From a virus, in IMG/VR virus record IMGVR_UViG_3300035001_000008, positions 61,756-125,755 of that record: a DNA stretch of 64,000 nucleotides; one strand, given 5' to 3'. Below, one piece after another: positions 1 to 9,294 of this stretch (position 1 is its first letter; every line of letters starts with the position of its first letter). Position numbers and translations under genes: made by a program. The notes below the pieces were generated by a model. That model saw only the letters and a program-made list of their open reading frames with translations, searched no databases and had not been told where the DNA came from.

Positions 1-318
1 AAACACCCATGCCCCTGCAAACTGAAATACACCATCAGTACCGGGCAGAAACTTTCTAAGGCTTGTATTAGTGCGTCTAATGCGCCGCTCAAATGCGTAG
101 AGAGCCTGAAGGGTAATACCGAAAGCGTTAGTTAGTGGATTGGCTTCTAGCCCACTACCTAGGTTAACTTGGGATAACTCTTCAGCGGTAATAATTTCAA
201 TACGATCATTTACTGTATCAATGAAAATATTTCCGTCGGGGGTGCCTGCTCTACCTTGAGTAGACTGTACTAATAGAGTGGTTTGATTAGTGCGTGTAAT
301 TAACTGCGGGGTTGCCAT
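1..318 (-). CDS. Virion/tail-associated protein, N-terminal part (cut by window edge)
   Basis: The open frame starts at ATG 318 and runs without a stop off the left edge, giving the first 106 residues. The start MATPQLITRTNQ is followed by beta-rich sequence and an AEELSQVNLGSGLEANPLT stretch. It sits one base downstream of the stop of the 504-residue beta-rich gene, so it is the next gene in the leftward virion operon. Function is not recognised; a structural or tail role is inferred from position only. The C-terminus is outside the window. Confidence 0.7.
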   Translation of the reverse strand, partial: MATPQLITRTNQTTLLVQSTQGRAGTPDGNIFIDTVNDRIEIITAEELSQVNLGSGLEANPLTNAFGITLQALYAFERRIRRTNTSLRKFLPGTDGVFQFAGAWVF

Positions 319-319
319 A

Positions 320-1834
320 TTAAATAAATACCTCTAATTCTAAGTTTGATGCTAGGTCTAACGTTTGCGAAGTTGCCGGTATACTGCCTGCGATATTAAA
401 TTCTCGATACAGAGCAGAATCGCCGGTATTTGGAACGAACTGAAAGATCACAGAATTTCCTGCTGTACCCACGTAACTAATATTGCTGCCTGTCGTAGGG
501 TTAGTTACTTGTAAAGCTGTACCTAGATCTTGAGCATCTGATTCCTCATCATCCCAAATAGTAAAAATACCTCCAGCAGGTATACCTGAAAGTGTTAATG
601 TCGGTGTCGGTGCAATAATGTTTACTGTCCCGGCTACTACGGTTACATCAGATAGAGTAAAGTTGCCTGATGTTTGAATATTTAAGGTTTTACCGGAGGC
701 ATCAACTCTAACTTTTCGTGTCCCTGGAGTACCGAAGATAATACCCGTTACATCAAGTGTTGCACCTGAGGTAAAATTAGAGCCGCTACAATTAATAAAA
801 TGGGCGTTACTAGTGCCTGTGAGATTTAACCCATTAAACGTAGTGGTGCCGTTCCACTCAATGGCATAACTAGCTGTGTTGCTCCGTACAGCACCGCCAA
901 AGCTCGTACCACCAGTGATAGAGCCTGTCCCGCTAGCTAACACTCCATTAAAAACAGCTAATCCTAGGCTAACCGTTGAGTGTCTAAGAATTAGAACGTC
1001 ACTACTGTAAGTATTAATAAATATACTTACATCAGCAAATGTAAATTCTTCGCTTGCAGTTCCTACAAATTGAACTCCTGAAAAAGTTTGAGATGCGGTA
1101 GAATCAATTCTGAATACCCTATTTGTTAAAGATATTCTAGGGGTGCTAGTTCCTGAGCTTATACTATAAGCGTTTGGTTGAAATGCTAAACAACCGTTTA
1201 GAAAACTACTAACCGTTGGGGCTAACGTTAGCGGTACAGGCATCCCAACATAGTTACCTGAAATTAATTCAGCACCATCGGATGAACCGTTCAACAACGA
1301 TTGAATAAGAGTATAAGTACTTCCAGGTGTTAACGGATTACCAACTTCACCAGCCCCAAAATTTATACCTGTGCTCTTAAGGTATGAGTAGGGACGGTAA
1401 AGTGATACTTCTCTACTGGTGGTAGTAGTTGAACTTGTTACATAAAATCTAATTTTATTAACAGCAGTAATGTCAAAAGTTCCAGTATCCGCGAAGTTAG
1501 ATCCTTGAGCTTCTAAATAAAACTCGGTGATGTTATTAGGGCCACAAAGTATGTTCCATCTTCTTTCACCATTAGTAGAAAGAAAAGCGAAAGAAGCAGC
1601 AGTTAAACTAAATGTATGACGGAAACCAAAAAATATCCCGCGCCCAGTTAAATCAAAGGTTCCATCGGCTGTGAACTCTACCCACATCTCAACGTTAGCT
1701 GTCGGGTTGAGAGAACTAACAGCTACAGATGTTGTGCCAGTCGAAATTGAAATCGTAGCATCAGACGACACAATCCCGGTATTAGACGTTGTTGATCTTA
1801 GTAGTGTTGCGCCAGTAATACTTGGAACTGCCAT
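320..1834 (-). CDS. Beta-rich virion protein, probably tail/fibre component
   Basis: 504 residues, rich in Ser, Thr, Gly and Asn with few charged residues and almost no long helices, typical of phage fibres and adhesins. The N-terminal half alternates short hydrophobic strands and Thr/Ser turns. The central part (about 190-400) has repeating T-G-S-N strand patterns that could form a parallel beta-helix. I see no enzymatic motif. It lies in the virion operon between a 212-residue putative tail protein and the partial gene at the left edge. The start is ATG 1834. Structural role is inferred; no family is recognised with confidence. Confidence 0.75.
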   Translation of the reverse strand: MAVPSITGATLLRSTTSNTGIVSSDATISISTGTTSVAVSSLNPTANVEMWVEFTADGTFDLTGRGIFFGFRHTFSLTAASFAFLSTNGERRWNILCGPNNITEFYLEAQGSNFADTGTFDITAVNKIRFYVTSSTTTTSREVSLYRPYSYLKSTGINFGAGEVGNPLTPGSTYTLIQSLLNGSSDGAELISGNYVGMPVPLTLAPTVSSFLNGCLAFQPNAYSISSGTSTPRISLTNRVFRIDSTASQTFSGVQFVGTASEEFTFADVSIFINTYSSDVLILRHSTVSLGLAVFNGVLASGTGSITGGTSFGGAVRSNTASYAIEWNGTTTFNGLNLTGTSNAHFINCSGSNFTSGATLDVTGIIFGTPGTRKVRVDASGKTLNIQTSGNFTLSDVTVVAGTVNIIAPTPTLTLSGIPAGGIFTIWDDEESDAQDLGTALQVTNPTTGSNISYVGTAGNSVIFQFVPNTGDSALYREFNIAGSIPATSQTLDLASNLELEVFI

Positions 1835-1901
1835 TTATTAAATACCTATAAGCGCTTATGCTGTTTAATATTAAAAACTTGAATATACTTTAATTGTAGC
1901 T

Positions 1902-2540
1902 TTAATCAATTTTTAGAACTCCGGTACTAGGTATTTGAAATTCTAACGTATCCCCTAAAGACGTTTTAGTTGTATATGCACCGGGTGCAGAAATTTGAAG
2001 TGTGAATGTACCTGAAGTGGTAGTGTTTTTTGTTAATACTAATTGATTGGATGAAGGGATAGATAGAATTTTTGAATCTGGTGAAATGCCTGTACCTATA
2101 ACAGCCATACCATTTGTAAATTCACTAAAGCTATTTATTGTTGTAACAATGGGAGATCCACTAGTCACGGTGCAACTTGATATAGGTGTTGCTTGCACGT
2201 AAGGGTGAAACGCTACAAATTCATCACTATTTGAGGGTGATGCCCCTAATTGAGAACAAATAACCATACCTGCAATATTGACAGGCGTAGCCGTTGTAAG
2301 GTCAGGCCATGTTACAGATGTACCTGCACCAAGGGATACTCTAGCCCCTGTACCATCAGCAGCGGCAGACCCTAGCGTTACAGGCTTGAGAGTGTAATTA
2401 CCACCTGTAGGTAACGCTAGCCCTGTAACAGTAGTTACACTTCTCAAAGGTGCAACGGTTACTAAATGGGCATAGAATGTTTTACCTGTTAGATAGTTGG
2501 TTAAAGCCCGTAGGGTGAATAGCGAGGATGGATAAGACAT
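1902..2540 (-). CDS. Putative tail protein with Ig-like/beta-sandwich insertion
   Basis: 212 residues. The first 100 residues resemble small tail-associated proteins (MSYPSSLFTLRALTNYLTG start, then Gly/Thr-rich strands). Residues about 120-185 carry a TSGSPIVT ... GMAVIGTGISPDSKILSI ... LTKNTTTSGT pattern. That is the strand-turn signature of a small beta domain often inserted in phage structural proteins. The gene starts one base after the stop of the tail-spike gene, so it is in the same transcript. The assignment as a tail component is inference from domain style and neighbours. Confidence 0.75.
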   Translation of the reverse strand: MSYPSSLFTLRALTNYLTGKTFYAHLVTVAPLRSVTTVTGLALPTGGNYTLKPVTLGSAAADGTGARVSLGAGTSVTWPDLTTATPVNIAGMVICSQLGASPSNSDEFVAFHPYVQATPISSCTVTSGSPIVTTINSFSEFTNGMAVIGTGISPDSKILSIPSSNQLVLTKNTTTSGTFTLQISAPGAYTTKTSLGDTLEFQIPSTGVLKID

Positions 2541-5500
2541 TTAATTAGATCTTCCTAGAGCAATTAATAATTGATAGACAATTGAGTTAAACGTAAGCAT
2601 TTCATCGTTTGTATATGCCTCAGTTATTGCTGAAAAACCTATGTTTCTATTGGTATGCCCTTCAGCAGTAGAACCCCGCTTAAATCCTGACAACAAATAC
2701 ATACCATTTTCAATAGCCCCTGTAGCCGCTGTCCCTAATGTTCCAGCCGGTGAGCCGTTAACGTAGTATTGTGCCTGTCTAGAGGCTCCTGCCATGACAC
2801 TAAGCAAACCTACAGACGACGTTGGGCCTACTGCCCCAGCCGTAGATGATCCGCCGATCCGGCCTGTCTCTCTAGTGCCGTTGTAGGCAATGCCTGTATA
2901 TTGAGTAGCCACACTATCCCAATAGCCCATTAGCCATCGAGTACCGGCTAAAGATTCAGTCTGTGATGTCCATGCGTGTAGTGCTGCGTTTGTAGGTGTA
3001 ACCCTAGAGCTTGGGTTTATTCCTGTATTAATTGAACGTGAGCCGTTGCCTTGCATACCGCCCACTTTTGTATAACCCGCCGTATCAGATTGGGTCATTA
3101 CACCAACACTTTCTGTTAAATCAGTAGGGCTACGCAAGATTCTACGCATAGCGTGAGCTTGATTCTCACCCATTAATGGCATTAACGCCCAAACTCTAGA
3201 CCAAAGACCATTAGACTTCATAGTTGAAACAAAATTATCTAATGCAAGCATGTCAGCACTTAATGGGGCTGTGCCAGTACTTGCTAGAGATGCTGAAAAA
3301 TCAGCCGTGATTTGATTTGAATAAATTGAAGGCGTGATAATTAATGTAGGTGGCTGCATATCCAAAGAACTGGCTAATGCAGCATAAGGCGGTTTAATTT
3401 GGACTGCAATACGTTGAATACTTCTGATAAACGTTTCAGTTCTAGAATAAAACTGAATCATCTCAGAAGATGTCAGCCCTTTAGTTACTGCCCCCCATTG
3501 CAGATTACGGTTTGTTGAATAGTTAGGAGTTAAAACAGATTGCCCTGACCTAAAAGTAGCTAATAGCCAAATACCTGAAGCCAAAGAAGATGTAAGCGTT
3601 GCTGAGCTAGCAGTACCTACCGGTAAACCGTTATGGTAAAACTGAGAATTGCGAGTACCGCTATTTACCACAGATAACATGCCCGTTAATGTGGTATTGG
3701 CTCTGGCTGTATTATTTGCAGTAAACGCATTGCCGCCTAAACTACCTGCGTCAGTTGTGGATGTGTTTAACCTGCCAATAACAGTATGTTGGTCAGAAGA
3801 TGAGTTCATGCCGCCCATCAGCGTTCTAACGCCTGAAGCCGTTTCGATTTGCGATGTCCATACATGAAGCCCTACATCGTTAGCAGCTTGCGACGATAGA
3901 CTTAACCGTGCGGCTAGCGCTCTTAATTCAGACGCTACACCTTGCACACCGTTTTTACGTGAGTATCCTGACTCCGGTATGTTGTAGTTACTCATCTCTG
4001 AGAGTATTGCAAACGTACCTGGTCTATAGTCTAAAGCTTTCATTGCGGTTTCAAGATTACCGCCGATCAAAGGGAATAATTGAAATACTTTAGACCTTAT
4101 ACCATCAGTTTCTAAAGCTTTTAAGTAAGTATCTAAAGCTTGATAATCTTCCTCAACTACAACACCCTTTGAGGCACTGTTAATATATTTAAGGTCTTCT
4201 ACTAATGGGTCTGTTGTTGGTTCTGTACCTACATAGGGATAAGCCGATAACGCAGAACACCTAACGCCTAAACCCCTTGAGTTGAAATAGCTTCTAGGTA
4301 AAATTCTTTTAGTGTCTGTGCGTGTTTCAGATAAAACGTTTGTGTAAAGGCGAGTTGTACTAGACCCTGCTAATGAAAATACAGCAGAGAAATCACTATC
4401 AACTATAATAAATCCGGCTTCAATATTACGTGCAGCAACTTCAGTAGTTGTAAAATCTTCAATTGGATACAGAAACGTACCTAGCATTTCTGTTTTACCA
4501 CCGTTTATTGTTCTAACGGCTTCCCATCCACCTTCGGTTTTGAACCCTAAACTCCACAATTCTCCGCCATCGTTGAGAATCATGTTGGTATACTCAATAT
4601 TCAATGACCGAGCAAAATACTTACCACCAGGTTTTACTTGGAGCGGGTAAACTGCCGATTCAAAACTTGCTGGGCTACAAAGAACGTCATCAATAAAGAT
4701 TGGCCCTGCAATAGCTGTATTTGTAATCGCAATATAAGATCCTAGTCGGCAGTTTTTAATTACCAAAGGTCTAGGTGAATCATGCAGAATACTAATCTGA
4801 GTAAAGTTAGTTGCTGCACTAGCTCTAGCAGATAAATCTAAAGCGTCTAGCGTTAAAGGGTCGGTAGTGTCGCCTGTTGTTCTGATTATGGGTTTTGAGT
4901 TAGCTGACCAAAGCGTTCCTTTAGTTGTTAGAGTTACCTGATTTCCTACAATGCGTTTAACTGAAGGTGGAATAACCCAAGTGTCGCTAGTTGCATAGCT
5001 AGCCCGCTGAAAATATAGAATAGGTCTGCCTGATGCAGCGGCAGCATTAAGTCCCGTGATACTGTCTAAAGGGTCTGTTAAAAATACTGACGTAGGCTGA
5101 GCACCATAAGTTACTACGTTGGCCCAATCATCTAAATTAGTACTGTTAAATACGGGTGGTGAACTTTGAATAGGAAGTTTTAAGCTTCCTGGTGGTGAAT
5201 TAAACGCTCTATAAACTGAACTACTATACTCATCAATAGTCCCTGGAATAGTGCGGCCATTGCCAAGGTCTACAGTCGAACCATACCCACTAGATGTTAC
5301 ATTTCTCAGATATAAACTAACGCTTACCCCAACAATGGCAGAAGTACTAGCAGAACCTCCGTTAAGGGTGCCACCAATTAAAATAATACTTCCTGTGTTT
5401 GTGCCGCCACTGACCGTTAAAGCAGGCGCTAAAATAGCAGGCACTTGATTGGTAGATACTAGGTTTTCAATTGAAACCATATTATCTTCAAGATAAAAAC

Positions 5501-6731
5501 CCGCCACAGTTTGATTAGTGAGGATTAGGTTTACATAGGTTAGAGAATAAAAAGCTTGTCTTATCCTAAAACCGTATTGAAAACCATTAATCGTAATATC
5601 TTTATTTAGGTGCGGCCCATCAGATCTATTACCATGAATGCCTACATATCCGTTACCCGTCACGGTAACTCTCTCAATGCAACCCCAGTTATGCGAAGTA
5701 AAGTCTAAGGCTACTGCACCGGGGTTATTTCCGGTATCAATCACCATATCCATGCAGCGCATACCGAAGGCAGTATTACCACTACCCGTTGGGTTAACGG
5801 TTGTGCTTTGATTCTCAGAACCTCCAAGAATCATAAATGCTTTAGGATTTCCAGGATCATTAAACCCGATAGCATTATCAACTAATTTAAGAGTAGTTGT
5901 TTCCCTTGAATCTCCTTGAACTGTCCATCTAGCAAACCAATTATTATTTGATGGATTTACAGTACGGATAGTATCGTTAAAGTACCAAGTCCCTGCCGGG
6001 AAGATAATAGAACGGTTAGACCCTGGCTGAGTTTGGCACAATAAATTCCATACATCAGAGTTAGTCTGAGCAGATGCAGGGTCATTAGGGACACCACCAT
6101 TAGTTTGAAAGTTAATTAACCCGCTATCTGAAGGTCTACCGGATAGAAATGTAATTGCAGGCGGTTCAGGCGGGGTAGGTTCAACAATAGTAACTTCAAT
6201 AGCACCCGCAATGTCAGCCCAAGCACTAATATTTAAGTCAGTTCTAGCCCTGATTCGTGCTTTATAAAAACCTTCAGTACTTACCGTTGATGTATACGTT
6301 AAAAGGTTTGAAGCTAACTTTATAGGATTGCCTGTATAGTTATCAGCGTTAGGCGCTATTTGTAATTCGTAATACCTTACAATCGTGCTACTAGGCGCTT
6401 GCCAAGTTAGTTTTAATTGTAAATTACCTAAATTAGTTCCTTCTAATAGAAAAGGTTGATTGACCGTATTACCAAAGCTAATTGAAGATGCACTAGGTAC
6501 ATCAATCGCTACTGTCCCTGTTTGCAACCTATAGCAACGATTAGTTTCAAGTGTTAAAAGGCTATTTAATGTTGCTGAACGTCCTGCTTTCCAAGATAGC
6601 CAAAGTGATTGATCAACCGTATCTACAGCATGGATTATTGCACCTCCAACATTAAACACACTACCCGTTAGATTTGTTTGGGCACCTGTCCATGCAAAGA
6701 ATACTGTTTTGTTAGGAGCTACAATTGGCAT
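2541..6731 (-). CDS. Tail spike/fibre with FN3-like, pectate-lyase-like beta-helix and duplicated C-terminal lectin-like domains
   Basis: 1,396 residues, the largest gene in the window. Residues about 105-180 look like a fibronectin type III domain (LTWQAP ... YYELQIA ... YKARIRA), then a Pro-rich linker. At about 195-290 comes the entry motif of the pectate-lyase beta-helix superfamily (NSDVWNLLCQTQPG, IIFPAGTWYFNDTIR, TLKLVDN), followed by a long helix region. Residues about 863-1108 and 1162-1396 are a tandem duplication: both carry LHxWTSQxE, TRxLMG and QxYxNGxPxGT, resembling concanavalin/LamG sandwiches. A role in receptor recognition and surface polysaccharide degradation is inferred from the family. 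The ATG overlaps the preceding stop as TAATG. Confidence 0.85.
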   Translation of the reverse strand: MPIVAPNKTVFFAWTGAQTNLTGSVFNVGGAIIHAVDTVDQSLWLSWKAGRSATLNSLLTLETNRCYRLQTGTVAIDVPSASSISFGNTVNQPFLLEGTNLGNLQLKLTWQAPSSTIVRYYELQIAPNADNYTGNPIKLASNLLTYTSTVSTEGFYKARIRARTDLNISAWADIAGAIEVTIVEPTPPEPPAITFLSGRPSDSGLINFQTNGGVPNDPASAQTNSDVWNLLCQTQPGSNRSIIFPAGTWYFNDTIRTVNPSNNNWFARWTVQGDSRETTTLKLVDNAIGFNDPGNPKAFMILGGSENQSTTVNPTGSGNTAFGMRCMDMVIDTGNNPGAVALDFTSHNWGCIERVTVTGNGYVGIHGNRSDGPHLNKDITINGFQYGFRIRQAFYSLTYVNLILTNQTVAGFYLEDNMVSIENLVSTNQVPAILAPALTVSGGTNTGSIILIGGTLNGGSASTSAIVGVSVSLYLRNVTSSGYGSTVDLGNGRTIPGTIDEYSSSVYRAFNSPPGSLKLPIQSSPPVFNSTNLDDWANVVTYGAQPTSVFLTDPLDSITGLNAAAASGRPILYFQRASYATSDTWVIPPSVKRIVGNQVTLTTKGTLWSANSKPIIRTTGDTTDPLTLDALDLSARASAATNFTQISILHDSPRPLVIKNCRLGSYIAITNTAIAGPIFIDDVLCSPASFESAVYPLQVKPGGKYFARSLNIEYTNMILNDGGELWSLGFKTEGGWEAVRTINGGKTEMLGTFLYPIEDFTTTEVAARNIEAGFIIVDSDFSAVFSLAGSSTTRLYTNVLSETRTDTKRILPRSYFNSRGLGVRCSALSAYPYVGTEPTTDPLVEDLKYINSASKGVVVEEDYQALDTYLKALETDGIRSKVFQLFPLIGGNLETAMKALDYRPGTFAILSEMSNYNIPESGYSRKNGVQGVASELRALAARLSLSSQAANDVGLHVWTSQIETASGVRTLMGGMNSSSDQHTVIGRLNTSTTDAGSLGGNAFTANNTARANTTLTGMLSVVNSGTRNSQFYHNGLPVGTASSATLTSSLASGIWLLATFRSGQSVLTPNYSTNRNLQWGAVTKGLTSSEMIQFYSRTETFIRSIQRIAVQIKPPYAALASSLDMQPPTLIITPSIYSNQITADFSASLASTGTAPLSADMLALDNFVSTMKSNGLWSRVWALMPLMGENQAHAMRRILRSPTDLTESVGVMTQSDTAGYTKVGGMQGNGSRSINTGINPSSRVTPTNAALHAWTSQTESLAGTRWLMGYWDSVATQYTGIAYNGTRETGRIGGSSTAGAVGPTSSVGLLSVMAGASRQAQYYVNGSPAGTLGTAATGAIENGMYLLSGFKRGSTAEGHTNRNIGFSAITEAYTNDEMLTFNSIVYQLLIALGRSN

Positions 6732-7057
6732 TAGCTTAAGTTAATAGGTGCGTTTGAAAATTGTCCTGAATATGTTTGTCCGGTTATATCGTGGTAATAA
6801 GAAAAAGCCCTTAATGGATTTAAGTAATCAGAAGGGAATGCTATTACCGCGACAACTGAACCACTTAAAAATAATTCCTGTTCAATTCCACTACCAACAT
6901 GACTAACAATAGATGCAAAAGATATTGTTGAATTTATAGGTGCTGAAAGGGATACACCATTAAGCCCCGTTTGCCCTGCCAACACCACAGCAGGCGTAGC
7001 CCCTACAGGTATTGCAGACCCTCCACCTGATAGCCCTAACGGGTTAAAGATAGGCAT
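6731..7057 (-). CDS. Small putative virion protein
   Basis: 108 residues from ATG 7057. I chose this start because the ATG overlaps the preceding stop by one base (TAATG), which suggests translational coupling; an in-frame TTG lies three codons upstream. The sequence is Gly/Ser/Ala-rich (MPIFNPLGLSGGGSAIPVG) with beta-strand patterning and no recognised domain. Its stop likewise overlaps the tail-spike start, so the three genes are coupled. Possibly a fibre connector or assembly partner; this is inference from position. Confidence 0.7.
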   Translation of the reverse strand: MPIFNPLGLSGGGSAIPVGATPAVVLAGQTGLNGVSLSAPINSTISFASIVSHVGSGIEQELFLSGSVVAVIAFPSDYLNPLRAFSYYHDITGQTYSGQFSNAPINLS

Positions 7058-7677
7058 TACAGACAAGACTCCAACGCTAGGTTAGTAGTACCTGATGCGG
7101 TGATTGCTGTAATTACTCCCGTATAAAGGTTGCTAGCATTAATTTCATAAAAGCCGCCTTCAGCTTTTAATAAAATGCCTTGCCCTGCGATAGCCGGAGT
7201 ACCCCGTCTAATAAACACATCAGCACTTCCATTATTAACAATTACTACTGATGTTCGATTACCATTAGATGCAAGTATCGACGTAGAAGTAGTATCTACC
7301 TCTACAGTAGCCGCTGTGCATACCCCTACACTAAACCTTGTTTCTACAGGTATTCGACTATTAATTAACGTAGGTAATTTAGCATCGATTAATTGAGTTA
7401 ATTTAACTAACCATCTTAGTAAAAATGAACGTGAATATCTTGCACTAGCAGCCCCGCCAGTATGTGCTGTAGGGTCAACTGACCTTACTTCTGCTGTAGT
7501 GTCAATTGTCGCTAAATTACCATCAATCTCTACTAAAGTTTGACTTAACCCCGCTTGTTCATCAATTACAACATTGCCGCCTGCTGTATTCAAAGACAAA
7601 TCATCGCGACCATTACCCAATAGATCGTTTTCGTTCTTTCTGTATACGTCGGAACTTGAGTTTAATCTAGTGGGCAT
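7057..7677 (-). CDS. Putative virion/decoration protein
   Basis: 206 residues. The N-terminal half is polar, then comes RSFLLRWLVKLTQLIDAKLP, an amphipathic helix. Residues about 140-200 form a beta-rich module (VVIVNNGSADVFIRRGTPA ... GGFYEINASNLYTGVITAIT) of a style common in phage structural proteins that display a value-carrying sandwich. It is the first gene after the large terminase in the leftward operon. The function is inferred to be structural; I recognise no specific family. Confidence 0.7.
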   Translation of the reverse strand: MPTRLNSSSDVYRKNENDLLGNGRDDLSLNTAGGNVVIDEQAGLSQTLVEIDGNLATIDTTAEVRSVDPTAHTGGAASARYSRSFLLRWLVKLTQLIDAKLPTLINSRIPVETRFSVGVCTAATVEVDTTSTSILASNGNRTSVVIVNNGSADVFIRRGTPAIAGQGILLKAEGGFYEINASNLYTGVITAITASGTTNLALESCL

Positions 7678-7707
7678 GGTTAAAATTAAATATAGGTATA
7701 TTGTAAC

Positions 7708-9294
7708 TTATACGGAAGATAGCCATCCTAGGGCGTTTACTTGATCGAATTGCGATAGGTAAGTATGGCAACCGGATACAGCGTCACAAACATCAGAACC
7801 ATCCTTTTTGGTTCCATCAAACGCATGTAAAAAAGCTAAAAACTGCGGTGTAAAATCAGCATTTAATACCTTAACTCTACCATTTGAAATAAATTCGCCG
7901 CTATCAGGGTCAGTAATAGGTTTGCAAGTTGCCGCAAAAGGCTTCATTCTTGTTAGTTTATCGCCCATTGGTCTAATACCTTCTGCGTCTACACCAGATA
8001 GCCTACTTTTTAAGTTGGCCTCAACTTTCAAACCGCTACTACCCCCCTCCAATTCCCAACGTAAGGCGTAAGCTCTTCCTCTATTAAATTTACTGTCTTG
8101 ATATCCTTGATTAACAATTAAATTATCCCCATCTGTAGGCGATAATTGATCCCAAGTTGCATCAGCTATTAAATAATAGAACTCATTTGAATCATAGGGC
8201 ATGATTAAATACATGAATACTGAAGCGGTATAACATGCAGAATCATTTACTTCTTTGGCAGTAGCCGCCATGTCAAAAAATCTACAGCAATAGATCTGCC
8301 TAACACGGTTAAAGTCTGGTAATTCCTCAACTATCTCTATCCAAGTTTTATTAATAACAACGCCGGAAGCGTAGTTTACAAGCCAGTTGCCTCCGAGCAA
8401 TCTTGCGGATTCGATTGCATCTTGTGCCATCAAATTAGCTTTATAACATGGATCTTTTTCTAATAGAATTTTGTTGTCTGATAATTTAGAAGGGATAAAA
8501 GTAAATGACTTAGGCAGCATCTCAGGGTAAGCATGTAAAGCATCTTCTTTTGAATCAAACCATTTAATTTCATCGCTTATTCTCACAAACCAGCGGATAA
8601 CTCCGCCCCTCTCATTGATAGGTAATCCTGTCTCAGGGTCAATCCACCAGCCCAACAAGCCGCTACCCCAACCATTCTTACCAGTAATCAGCCAACTGTC
8701 TGCATCGGGGTTACAAGTGCCTCTGATGCAGGGTTTAATTCCTGATGTTGAACGATTACGAGACATCAGATAGAAAAATTGACTTTCGGTGAAGTGTGCG
8801 ATTTCATCCATGCCAATTCTAGTTATCTGAGCACCTTGCCAAGAAAACTTATCCTTCTCATGCTGTAGATGCCTAAAATCTATTCGAGAGCCTGAAGGGA
8901 ATCGCCACTCCTGCCCATTTTGTTTTCCTACTCCACCTACTAATGGAAAAATCTTTTCCGCCTCATTTGCGAGGCCGCCGGGAGCGGTGATCTGCGGTGA
9001 TGTGCGCCGGAAGATGACAGCAGAATATTCAGGATTTTCTACATACTCTTCTTTTGCAAAGTCAAGCAATAATCCCCAGGTTTTTGCGCCGCCTGCTGCG
9101 CCCCCGAATATTATAATATCAGCATCACAATTAACAAATGTTGTTTGAGGGCCAGGTTGTGTAGCAGGCAATCCTTTAACGTTTTCGTCAATTTCAGATG
9201 CTTTCTTAGCTTTATTCCTAGATGAAACGACTAAGGGCAATTCTGAGATTGCCCTATCTAATGCATAAGATTTTACTTTCTTTTTAACAGGCAT
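7708..9294 (-). CDS. terL: Terminase large subunit (packaging ATPase/nuclease)
   Basis: 528 residues, usual TerL length. The ATPase has a Walker A-like loop FGGAAGGAKT at about 63-72 and Walker B RIGMDEIAHF at about 159-168, with an RGTCNPD coupling motif near 191. The nuclease half shows RNase-H-like acidic residues: D341 (FFDMAAT), D378 (LIADATW) and a late D near 504 (DVCDAVSG). It also has the GDKLTRMKPFA stretch typical of this group. The protein drives ATP-dependent headful or site-specific packaging into the procapsid. The start ATG lies inside the end of the upstream homing endonuclease (11-bp overlap). The small subunit is not adjacent. Confidence 0.95.
   Translation of the reverse strand: MPVKKKVKSYALDRAISELPLVVSSRNKAKKASEIDENVKGLPATQPGPQTTFVNCDADIIIFGGAAGGAKTWGLLLDFAKEEYVENPEYSAVIFRRTSPQITAPGGLANEAEKIFPLVGGVGKQNGQEWRFPSGSRIDFRHLQHEKDKFSWQGAQITRIGMDEIAHFTESQFFYLMSRNRSTSGIKPCIRGTCNPDADSWLITGKNGWGSGLLGWWIDPETGLPINERGGVIRWFVRISDEIKWFDSKEDALHAYPEMLPKSFTFIPSKLSDNKILLEKDPCYKANLMAQDAIESARLLGGNWLVNYASGVVINKTWIEIVEELPDFNRVRQIYCCRFFDMAATAKEVNDSACYTASVFMYLIMPYDSNEFYYLIADATWDQLSPTDGDNLIVNQGYQDSKFNRGRAYALRWELEGGSSGLKVEANLKSRLSGVDAEGIRPMGDKLTRMKPFAATCKPITDPDSGEFISNGRVKVLNADFTPQFLAFLHAFDGTKKDGSDVCDAVSGCHTYLSQFDQVNALGWLSSV

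Noticed and set aside
3649-5448. Short rightward frames inside the tail-spike gene
   Set aside because: They are mirror frames of a long beta-rich gene and lack ribosome sites.
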